From the IMG/VR virus record IMGVR_UViG_3300030451_006230, positions 1 to 29,771 of that record: a stretch of 29,771 nucleotides of DNA; one strand, 5' to 3'. Positions 24,281-29,730 of the stretch are shown here, one piece after another. Source of the stretch: a virus. The position numbers were made by a program, and so were the translations under genes. The notes under the pieces are model-generated. The model searched no databases. It had not been told where the DNA came from and worked only from the letters and a program-made list of their open reading frames with translations. The number at the start of each line of letters is the position of its first letter. Position 1 is the first letter of the stretch.

Positions 24281-24631
24281 TTAAACCCATTTTTCTGGGC
24301 TGAAGCGAAGACTGTCTTTCCCTTCAGCAAACCATTGTTTAACTTTGTCGATGGTATCGACATAACCGTCAAAAACTTCTTTTGGTTTTTGATCGGTAGC
24401 GACAGGAAATTGAAAAGTAAATATTTCGTTACCTTCCACCTCATCATCAAACATGATGATTCCCTTCTTACATAAAGAACCGAAGACACCTTTAAGACTG
24501 TCTACGCTAATTCCTTTAAGAGAGTGTGCTCCCTTAAGATCATCAAATGAAATCATGTTAGGATTCCATGCTCTTTCTAAAAGAACTTTTAAAACAAGTT
24601 CTTCTTTAAAAGTAAATGTAATATTTTTCAT
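24281..24631 (-). CDS. Winged-helix-like protein, 116 aa, possible regulator
   Basis: ATG 24631 follows unit 4; a longer frame through the unit is discounted. The pattern KEELVLKVLLERAWN, then SVDSLKGVFGSLCKKGII and a beta hairpin (EGNEIFTFQFPV), fits a winged helix-turn-helix domain. The C-terminal part is helical (YVDTIDKVKQWFAEGKD). It could control phage promoters, but no binding site is tied to it. This is fold recognition by eye, so moderate confidence only. Confidence 0.6.
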   Translation of the reverse strand: MKNITFTFKEELVLKVLLERAWNPNMISFDDLKGAHSLKGISVDSLKGVFGSLCKKGIIMFDDEVEGNEIFTFQFPVATDQKPKEVFDGYVDTIDKVKQWFAEGKDSLRFSPEKWV

Positions 24632-24636
24632 TTTTG

Positions 24637-24691
24637 GTAGCCTCCTATTGCTACAGACACTCAAGAACAAGGCGCTTATGCGCCCTGCTCT
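24637..24691 (-). promoter_or_regulatory. Unit 4: GC hairpin, GUGUC site (UGUAGC) and SD hairpin
   Basis: Twelve-pair hairpin AGAGCAGGGCGC / GCGCCTTGTTCT (24691-24664), including two G-U pairs present only in the minus-strand RNA. The stop of the upstream gene sits in its loop. Then TGA, GTGTC|TGTAGC, AATAGGAG, GCTAC. Cleavage-equivalent junction 24656|24655. Confidence 0.85.
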
Positions 24692-25044
24692 TTTATATAT
24701 TGATCTCTCTTTTTAGCTTTGGTCCAGTTGATCGCAGCGTTGATACCGTTATCTCTATTGTGCTGATAAAAAGCTTCAGTGCTTAGAGAAGCAGTAAAAG
24801 GATGATGCCAATGTTCCGGAAGTTTGTTTGGAACTTGCATAACACCCATGAAAAGATAATCGTCTTCATCTGGATAATTTTTGTATATCCAATTGTTTGC
24901 TTCTTCCGGAGTTTTAAATTTAACACCGTCTAAGAAGTTTTTGATTTTGAAACCATCATCCTCAAGTCTGTAAACTTGAAAGTAATAGTTGTCATTGTTA
25001 TCTGTTTCGCTTTTGTATGTTACTGTTATGTGATCGTTATTCAT
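24676..25044 (-). CDS. Hypothetical phage protein, 122 aa
   Basis: ATG 25044 follows unit 3. The N-terminal part is beta-like (HITVTYKSET, YYFQVYRLEDDG), with an ATPEEA-type helix (FKTPEEANNWIYKNY). The middle has PEHWHHPF and a helical end (NAAINWTKAKKRDQYIKEQG). No catalytic pair is recognised. Its stop is inside the unit 4 hairpin. Confidence 0.65.
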   Translation of the reverse strand: MNNDHITVTYKSETDNNDNYYFQVYRLEDDGFKIKNFLDGVKFKTPEEANNWIYKNYPDEDDYLFMGVMQVPNKLPEHWHHPFTASLSTEAFYQHNRDNGINAAINWTKAKKRDQYIKEQGA

Positions 25045-25049
25045 AATAA

Positions 25050-25097
25050 ATGGCCTCCTATGCCATAGACACTCACAGAGCGCATTAAGCGCTCTGT
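25050..25097 (-). promoter_or_regulatory. Unit 3: GC hairpin, GUGUC site (UAUGGC) and SD hairpin
   Basis: Nine-bp hairpin ACAGAGCGC / GCGCTCTGT (25097-25075) with the metallopeptidase stop codon in the loop, GA, GTGTC|TATGGC, ATAGGAG, GCCAT. Cleavage-equivalent junction 25068|25067. Confidence 0.85.
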
Positions 25098-25621
25098 TGT
25101 TTTCTAAGTTCGTTTTGGAACATTTGATCGATAGCCTCTTTCTTCCACTTCTTGTGAAACTCTGAATGAAGTTTTGCAGCAAGATCAAATGCTTCGACTT
25201 CCCAAGGTCTTTGACGATAAGGAATTAAGTCTTTCTTACCTAACTCTTTACCTTCCCATCGAACATGAAGTTGATGATCAGATTTCCAATATCTGTATTG
25301 TAATCTCTTACTTGCAGATTGTTGAACATGAACAAGTTCGTGAGCCAAAGTCTCGAACATATTCCAGTCATTGTCTCTTAAGACAATCTTATGTTCTCTT
25401 TGTCGATCGCAACCGTTAGCATCAGAAAAGTGTACGCCGTTTACATTAGCGCCTAGAGTTGTTTTTCTAACGTGTATCTTGATGCTAAGAGTATTTTGTA
25501 ATCTTTTACTGATTAGCTTATCTAAGAAAAACTTAGCTGCTTTTTCAATGTCTTGAACTAACTCTATGTTTTTCTCATTTCTTGGTAGTGATATTTGTAA
25601 TTTTAATTTTTTCTTTCTCAT
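25085..25621 (-). CDS. SprT-like zincin metallopeptidase, 178 aa
   Basis: The zinc site is HELVH in LAHELVHVQQSAS (about residues 94-106), followed by RPWEVEAFDLAAKLH (about 145-160), whose Glu may be the third ligand. This is the SprT/zincin layout; the usual cofactor is zinc. No signal peptide is present, so it acts inside the cell. Possible targets are host or phage proteins on DNA; the substrate is unknown. Its start follows unit 2 and its stop lies in unit 3's hairpin. It is the only confidently enzymatic gene in the operon. Confidence 0.8.
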   Translation of the reverse strand: MRKKKLKLQISLPRNEKNIELVQDIEKAAKFFLDKLISKRLQNTLSIKIHVRKTTLGANVNGVHFSDANGCDRQREHKIVLRDNDWNMFETLAHELVHVQQSASKRLQYRYWKSDHQLHVRWEGKELGKKDLIPYRQRPWEVEAFDLAAKLHSEFHKKWKKEAIDQMFQNELRKQQSA

Positions 25622-25626
25622 AATAA

Positions 25627-25666
25627 GTAGCCTCCCATGCTACAGACACTGGGGCCTTGCGGCCCC
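25627..25666 (-). promoter_or_regulatory. Unit 2: GC hairpin, GUGUC site (UGUAGC) and SD hairpin
   Basis: Hairpin GGGGCC / GGCCCC with loop GCAA (a GNRA tetraloop in the minus-strand RNA), A, GTGTC|TGTAGC, loop ATGGGAG, GCTAC. The ribosome-binding site reads GGGAGG here. Cleavage-equivalent junction 25645|25644. Confidence 0.85.
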
Positions 25667-25672
25667 TGGTAT

Positions 25673-25984
25673 TTAATTTACGTCGTAAGGAATGACGCTG
25701 CTCATTAACTTCTCGTTGAAGTTAATTTCAGTGCCGGTTAAGTTTTCGTAAATCTCACCGACTTCTTTAGCAAAGATTGGAATGTGCTTCTCGATGATCT
25801 TGAAGACATGATCTCTTGGCATTGTATCTTGACCGCCAAGCCAGTTAGCAAGTAACTTAGCATTCTTTGCTTCAAGGATAGAAGCAGAAGTAATGTAAAC
25901 GTTGCCGTCTAACTCATCATCGAAGTGTTTGTTAAGTTCCATGATTGCTGCGTTGTATTGAGTTTGAGTGTCAAATTTAGTCAT
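25673..25984 (-). CDS. Small protein, 103 aa, first gene of the ribozyme-led operon
   Basis: Mostly helical (TQYNAAIMELNKHFDDEL, SILEAKNAKLLANWL, HVFKIIEKHIPIFAKEVGEI). AGGAGG lies 9 bases before the ATG within unit 1. It is the first gene after the promoter and ribozyme leader, so probably the most strongly made. No family recognised. Confidence 0.7.
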   Translation of the reverse strand: MTKFDTQTQYNAAIMELNKHFDDELDGNVYITSASILEAKNAKLLANWLGGQDTMPRDHVFKIIEKHIPIFAKEVGEIYENLTGTEINFNEKLMSSVIPYDVN

Positions 25985-25989
25985 AATAA

Positions 25990-26033
25990 ATGGCCTCCTA
26001 TTGCCATAGACACTGGCGGGAGAATATCCCGCC
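25990..26033 (-). promoter_or_regulatory. Unit 1: cleavage site and SD hairpin within the hammerhead
   Basis: The hairpin GGCGGGA / TCCCGCC (26033-26015) extends ribozyme stem III. Then A, GTGTC|TATGGC, loop AATAGGAG, GCCAT and TTATT before the ATG. The strand TATGGC can pair either with GCTATA (ribozyme stem I) or with GCCAT (SD hairpin). Cleavage junction 26009|26008. Confidence 0.85.
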
Positions 26034-26071
26034 GTGTTGTGTTTCGCCCATTGAGGGCTCCTCAGTATAGC
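26003..26071 (-). ncRNA. Type I hammerhead ribozyme in the operon leader
   Basis: In minus order: stem I strand GCTATA (26071-26066), CTGAGGA (26065-26059, matching CUGANGA), stem II GCCC / GGGC around loop TCAAT (26058-26046), GAA (26045-26043), stem III strand ACAC (26042-26039), bulge AACAC, hairpin GGCGGGA / TCCCGCC, A, GTGT (26013-26010), C17 (26009), then stem I strand TATGGC (26008-26003). All six stem I pairs form (one G-U) and all invariant core bases are present. Cleavage is predicted after the C of GUC, releasing an mRNA starting UAUGGC. It lies 25-90 bases upstream of the first gene. Confidence 0.9.
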
Positions 26072-26219
26072 TTTGGAGTTTGTAACTGTTCCCGGTGGTG
26101 TGGCATCCTCTGCGATACCCTCTTAATAAGTGTCTCTGTTTTCTTACCAGTTCGCCCTTTAGACTTGAGGTCTATTTGTTCGCCGGTCCCCCGTTCGGTC
26201 TATCTTATAAAATAAGATA
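26072..26219 (-). ncRNA. Structured 5' leader upstream of the hammerhead
   Basis: About 150 bases of transcribed, apparently non-coding RNA. Visible helices are a 5' hairpin TATCTTAT / ATAAGATA (26219-26201), AGAC / GTCT, and GGTATC / GATGCC (26119-26102; one pair is G-U only in the minus-strand RNA). A possible long-range AACTG / CAGTT links 26052-26048 region bases near 26152-26148 with 26088-26084. The segment AGACACT (about 26135-26129) is complementary to AGUGUCU of the cleavage sites. I see no ORF on this strand. Whether the leader controls the ribozyme is inference. Confidence 0.55.
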
Positions 26220-26223
26220 ATTT

Positions 26224-26251
26224 AAAGTACCATATGGGTACATGGTGTCAA
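26224..26251 (-). promoter_or_regulatory. Operon promoter with palindromic operator
   Basis: On the minus strand TTGACA (26251-26246) matches the -35 consensus exactly, followed by a 16-base spacer and TACTTT (26229-26224) as a weaker -10. The palindrome GTACCATATGGGTAC (26227-26241) fills the spacer and touches the -10, a typical repressor position. Transcription would start near 26217, just at the first leader hairpin. Confidence 0.65.
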
Positions 26252-26329
26252 CAAAAATGAACAAAAAAAGTGAAAAAAAATTAATTTTTTTAGCCTTATT
26301 TTTCGCGGTTTTTAGAACTTTTTTTAACC

Positions 26330-26338
26330 TGTGGATAA
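26330..26338 (-). other. DnaA-box consensus sequence
   Basis: TGTGGATAA on the plus strand equals TTATCCACA on the minus strand, the exact bacterial DnaA box. It is flanked by A/T runs. A single 9-mer match can be chance in AT-rich DNA, but its location in the only long non-coding stretch adds weight. Confidence 0.4.
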
Positions 26339-26746
26339 AAAAATGTATTTTATTTTGCTTTTATTTGCATTTTTTCGAGATTTTTTCACATAGTATTACG
26401 AATATTCGTATTCGATTCTTTGTTAATAAAACGACGACCAGGGACCGGGAGAAACTGTTTTCCCGGTCTTTACAAGGACCGAAAAGTGTGATCCGCGTTT
26501 CGTGGCCCGTGGACCTGTCAAGACTTTTTTTGAGAGATAATTTTCATGTTTGATATTAAAATGCTCTGTAGAGCCCTTAAAACGGGTTTTTATGATATAT
26601 TATGGTACGGTTTTAAATTGGGTCAAAAAATTAAATCTATTTTAATGACCAACGAGATAGGTTATAGAGTTGTTCATGTATGATAAATCATGATAAATTA
26701 AAGTACGCTGTATGGCTCTTAAAACGGGAAAAACGGCTGTTTCATA

Positions 26747-26943
26747 TTGTGGAACAAATAGCGGTTTGTGGACCGCGGCGCGTGGAACAGTGGAACGGTA
26801 CTAGAAGTTTTTGAAAAAATTTGAAACAAAAAAGTTTTTTTATAAAAAAGAAGTGTGGCACTGTTCCATTCGTCTAGAATAGTTGAAAAATATAGTAAAA
26901 CCTGTCCACACTTGTATTTTGAGAAGTGTACCAAGTGTTCCAC
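26747..26943. repeat. Five GTGGAACA-type short repeats in both orientations
   Basis: GTGGAACA occurs at 26749-26756 and 26782-26789, GTGGAACG at 26790-26797, and the complement TGTTCCA at 26862-26868 and TGTTCCAC at 26936-26943. Five copies within 200 bases suggest protein-binding iterons or operators. They are not inside any supported gene. Confidence 0.45.
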
Positions 26944-27081
26944 TATTACGTACCATACCCTTGGGCATTAGACTGTTTTTGAGAGAAATTTTATTTTTAA
27001 TATTAATTTTGGAAAAACTTCTAGTAACGCTTTGGTATAGTTGATTTGTTTCATTATATGAAATAATGTAACGGTGTAATT

Positions 27082-27507
27082 ATGGCTGGACCAGAAAAGA
27101 ATTTGTATAAAATGGTTAAAGAAAAGTTATCTGATTATTCGCCTATTCGTATTGAAACTACTACAATAAATGGTTTTCCAGATTTGATCTTGTTCAATAA
27201 AAACAAAGAAGTTCTTTTTATAGAATGTAAGGTTTGCGAGCGAGATAAATTGTTACAAAGTCTGAGACCACATCAGAAAGCTTTTCATCATAAATACTCA
27301 AAGATATTCGATAAGTTATTTATCTTGCAGAGGGTTCTCTCTACGAGAGAAATTCTTCTGTATAGGTCGGATAAGATAAGCTTTATTGATTATGGACCCG
27401 TCGAGCCCTGTGCGCGCGCCGATGACCGAAAAAACTGGGACGCGATCCGCGATCAACTCGACAATCGACCCACTATATATAGTGGCATTCCCGAAACGGG
27501 GAAATGA
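27082..27507 (+). CDS. VRR-NUC-type nuclease, 141 aa
   Basis: The catalytic signature is GFPDLILF (Asp34) and VLFIECKV (Glu48, Lys50), followed by LRPHQKAFHHK with a conserved Gln (65). This is the VRR-NUC branch of PD-(D/E)XK nucleases. Residues after about 105 are Asp/Arg-rich and look disordered. It probably cuts branched or damaged DNA in replication or packaging, given its place just before terL. There is no clear SD before ATG 27082. The base composition of its last 100 bases is more GC-rich than the start. Confidence 0.75.
   Translation: MAGPEKNLYKMVKEKLSDYSPIRIETTTINGFPDLILFNKNKEVLFIECKVCERDKLLQSLRPHQKAFHHKYSKIFDKLFILQRVLSTREILLYRSDKISFIDYGPVEPCARADDRKNWDAIRDQLDNRPTIYSGIPETGK
27470..27485. 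other. Perfect 16-bp palindrome inside the nuclease gene end
   Basis: CCACTATATATAGTGG is fully self-complementary and lies about 20 bases before the nuclease stop. It may be an operator or RNA hairpin for the transcript into terL. Palindrome only; no further evidence. Confidence 0.4.
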
Positions 27508-27713
27508 AATGCGAAAAACGTTGAAAAATATAGAGTTGAAAGGACCGATAATATAGATTATGCAACAATCGCGGTCCGAGGGCCTAGGTACTTAGAGAAA
27601 ACGAACACAATGCGAACAAATTTTTACCCCCACCCACGGATTTTTGGCCCGGCGTCTGCAGCGCGCGGCCTAGGTCTAGCAGCATTTTCACAGTCATGGA
27701 GTAAAATTTATAT
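27508..27713 (+). promoter_or_regulatory. Intergenic region before terL
   Basis: 206 bases with no gene. GGCCTAGGT occurs twice (about 27573 and 27668), with a C-rich stretch (TACCCCCACCCAC) and a GC-rich part (GCAGCGCGCGGCC). A TTGAAA about 27532 with TATGCA 17 bases later is a weak promoter candidate for terL. Placement beside terminase genes makes a packaging or cos/pac site possible, but I cannot show one. No strong SD precedes the ATG at 27714. Confidence 0.35.
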
Positions 27714-29198
27714 ATGGACATAGAAAAATATAAAAATCTTGATAAAGAACAACTAAAAGCAATGGTTTTGCTTCGTCAAAAGATCGAACAAGAAGGCGCA
27801 CGCACTAATTTTATGCGTTTTGTTAAAGCGGTTTGGCCTGAGTTTGTCGAAGGACCACATCATTTACGGACATCAGAGAAATTTCAAAAATTTTCTACTG
27901 AAAAAGCTTGTCGCCTAATCATTAACATGCCACCTAGGCACACAAAGTCAGAATTTGCGAGTTATTTGTTCCCAGCATGGATGATGGGCATCAATCCTAG
28001 ATTAAAAATCATTCAAGCTACTCATACAGGCGAGCTCGCAGTCAGATTCGGAAGAAAAATTCGTAATTTAATGAATTCAAAAGAATATAAACGCATATTC
28101 CCTGGTGTAACTTTAAGAACTGATAACCAGGCGGCTGGTAGATGGGAAACAAATCACGGCGGTGAATACTTTGCTGCTGGTGTTGGTGGAGCTATTACTG
28201 GTCGTGGTGCTGATTTATTAATTATTGACGATCCTCATTCAGAACAAGATGCATTATCAGAAACTGCAATGGATAATGCCTACGAATGGTACACATCAGG
28301 TCCTCGACAGCGTTTACAACCTGGAGGATCTATTGCCATTGTCATGACTCGCTGGTCTCAAAAAGATCTTACCGCACAATTAGTTAAAAAAATGGCTGAC
28401 ATAAAAGCTGACAAGTGGGATGTCGTAGAATTTCCTGCAATCTTAGAGGATGATGACGAAGAAAAAAGAAAACCTATTTGGCCACAGTATTGGAAGCTCG
28501 AAGAACTAGACAAAGTAAAAGCATCCCTTGTTCCTAGTAAGTGGAACGCGCAGTGGCAGCAAAATCCTACTTACGATGGAACCAGTATTATTAAACGTGA
28601 GTGGTGGAGAGTGTGGGATAAACCTAATATACCTGAGTGTTACTTTAAAATTCAAACATACGATACTGCATTTTCAAAAAAAGAAACGGCGGACTATTCT
28701 GTTATTGCAACCTGGGGAATATTTTATCCAGATGAAGGAAGAGAGCCTCATATTATTTTATTAGATGTCGAAAAAGGTCGATGGGATTTTCCGGAGCTTA
28801 AAAAAGAAGCCATGGAAAATCTTAGGTACTGGGACCCTGAGCTAGTTATTATTGAAGCGAAAGCGACAGGGATGCCCTTGATCCACGAGCTGCGGCGCGC
28901 GGGCATTCACGCGACAGCATACTCCCCGAACCGCGGTCAGGACAAACATGTCCGTGTCAATACAGTCGCCCCTATATTTGAAGCGGGCCACGTTTGGCGA
29001 TCCGATGATGACTTTGCAATTGAAATGATGGAAGAGTGTGCTTCGTTCCCTTATGGAGAACATGACGACATGGTTGACGCAATGACGTTAGCTTTGTTAA
29101 GATATCGCCAAGGAAACTTGGTCGAATTAGCTGATGATGATGATATGGACAACTACATACCAAGGAGCCAACGCAAATATGAATACTACAATGGTTAA
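27714..29198 (+). CDS. terL: Terminase large subunit, 494 aa
   Basis: The packaging motor and nuclease. The ATPase has the Walker A-type MPPRHTKSE (72-80), with Thr where Gly usually precedes the Lys, and Walker B LLIIDDPHS (168-176). The C-terminal RNase H-like nuclease has YDTAFS (Asp317), IIEAK (Glu381) and EHDDMVDAM (Asp451/Asp452). Length fits the 450-550 residue norm. The gene overlaps the small subunit by 20 bases, so the pair is co-translated. It is placed before the small subunit, the reverse of the common order. Confidence 0.93.
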   Translation: MDIEKYKNLDKEQLKAMVLLRQKIEQEGARTNFMRFVKAVWPEFVEGPHHLRTSEKFQKFSTEKACRLIINMPPRHTKSEFASYLFPAWMMGINPRLKIIQATHTGELAVRFGRKIRNLMNSKEYKRIFPGVTLRTDNQAAGRWETNHGGEYFAAGVGGAITGRGADLLIIDDPHSEQDALSETAMDNAYEWYTSGPRQRLQPGGSIAIVMTRWSQKDLTAQLVKKMADIKADKWDVVEFPAILEDDDEEKRKPIWPQYWKLEELDKVKASLVPSKWNAQWQQNPTYDGTSIIKREWWRVWDKPNIPECYFKIQTYDTAFSKKETADYSVIATWGIFYPDEGREPHIILLDVEKGRWDFPELKKEAMENLRYWDPELVIIEAKATGMPLIHELRRAGIHATAYSPNRGQDKHVRVNTVAPIFEAGHVWRSDDDFAIEMMEECASFPYGEHDDMVDAMTLALLRYRQGNLVELADDDDMDNYIPRSQRKYEYYNG

Positions 29199-29730
29199 AA
29201 AAATAAATCCGGAAGATCGAAGACTCAAACAAAAGTTAACACCCAAGCAGATGTTGTTCGTTACGAACTACGTCCAGGGAACCTTAACAGGTAAAATTTC
29301 CGCAAGCGAGGCGGCCCGCAAGGCAGGATACTCGCAAAATCGTGCCCGGCAAACGGCTTATGAATTATTAAACCCTAAAATTAATCCGTATATTGTCGAA
29401 GCGATTAATGAGATGAAACAAGATTTGTATGAGACATCCGGTGTCTCCATGGCTTCTCATTTAACCGCGCTCAAAGAAATGCGGGACGAGGCCCGCGGTG
29501 ACAAACACTACTCAGCAGCCATCAACGCAGAAGTGGCCCGGGGTCGTGTGGCAGGATTCTATGATCTGAAAAATAAAACAGAAGAGTCGATGGATCAGAT
29601 GTCGAAGGATGAGCTTATTGAATTGTTGGAAAAATATGATTCACAAGGTATAACCCATGATAGAGGTCTGATCGTGGAAGATGACAAGAGGTCGTTGACC
29701 AGCGAAACGCGGACCGTGGAAGGCGATTAA
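29179..29730 (+). CDS. terS: Terminase small subunit, 183 aa
   Basis: The N-terminal KLTPKQMLFVTNYVQG and ISASEAARKAGYSQ (a helix-turn-helix) match the Terminase_2 small-subunit family, which recognises the packaging site and assembles as a ring. The middle has MASHLTALKEMRDEARG, and ARGRVAGFYDLK precedes a charged C-terminus for binding TerL. I chose ATG 29179 because AAGGAG lies 11 bases before it; an upstream frame start at 29134 has no ribosome-binding site and adds only residues inside terL. Confidence 0.85.
   Translation: MNTTMVKKINPEDRRLKQKLTPKQMLFVTNYVQGTLTGKISASEAARKAGYSQNRARQTAYELLNPKINPYIVEAINEMKQDLYETSGVSMASHLTALKEMRDEARGDKHYSAAINAEVARGRVAGFYDLKNKTEESMDQMSKDELIELLEKYDSQGITHDRGLIVEDDKRSLTSETRTVEGD

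Larger units (their letters stand above)
26252..27081. other. Non-coding, repeat-rich, AT-rich region; origin candidate
   Basis: About 830 bases without a convincing gene. Two frames exist (26242-26553 and 26943-26719), but both are Phe/Lys-rich, low in complexity and lack ribosome-binding sites. It contains a perfect DnaA-box sequence, five GTGGAACA-like repeats, GC hairpin GACCGGGA / TCCCGGTC (about 26446-26470), and two longer direct repeats (TTTTTGAGAGA near 26526 and 26973; CTTAAAACGGG near 26576 and 26717). It separates two operons pointing outward. A replication origin or control region is my reading. Confidence 0.45.

Noticed and set aside
22526-26007. Units as phage RNA-polymerase promoters (AATAGGAGG resembles a T7-type start)
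   Set aside because: The two arms covary as RNA pairs and the conserved part matches a ribozyme substrate. No phage RNA polymerase gene is seen in the window, though one outside it cannot be excluded.
22526-26033. The GC hairpins as ordinary rho-independent terminators
   Set aside because: No U-run follows any of them in the minus-strand RNA; the next bases are the conserved GUGUC site.
22500-26040. The regularly spaced repeats as a CRISPR array
   Set aside because: The intervals are coding genes of 190-640 bases, not short spacers, and the repeat is a leader structure.
26242-26553. Plus-strand 103-residue frame
   Set aside because: It is Phe/Lys-rich, has no ribosome-binding site, lies across the operon promoter and the DnaA box, and looks like a frame by chance in AT-rich DNA.
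26719-26943. Minus-strand 74-residue frame over the GTGGAACA repeats
   Set aside because: No ribosome-binding site, composition unlike the phage genes, and it reads through short repeats.
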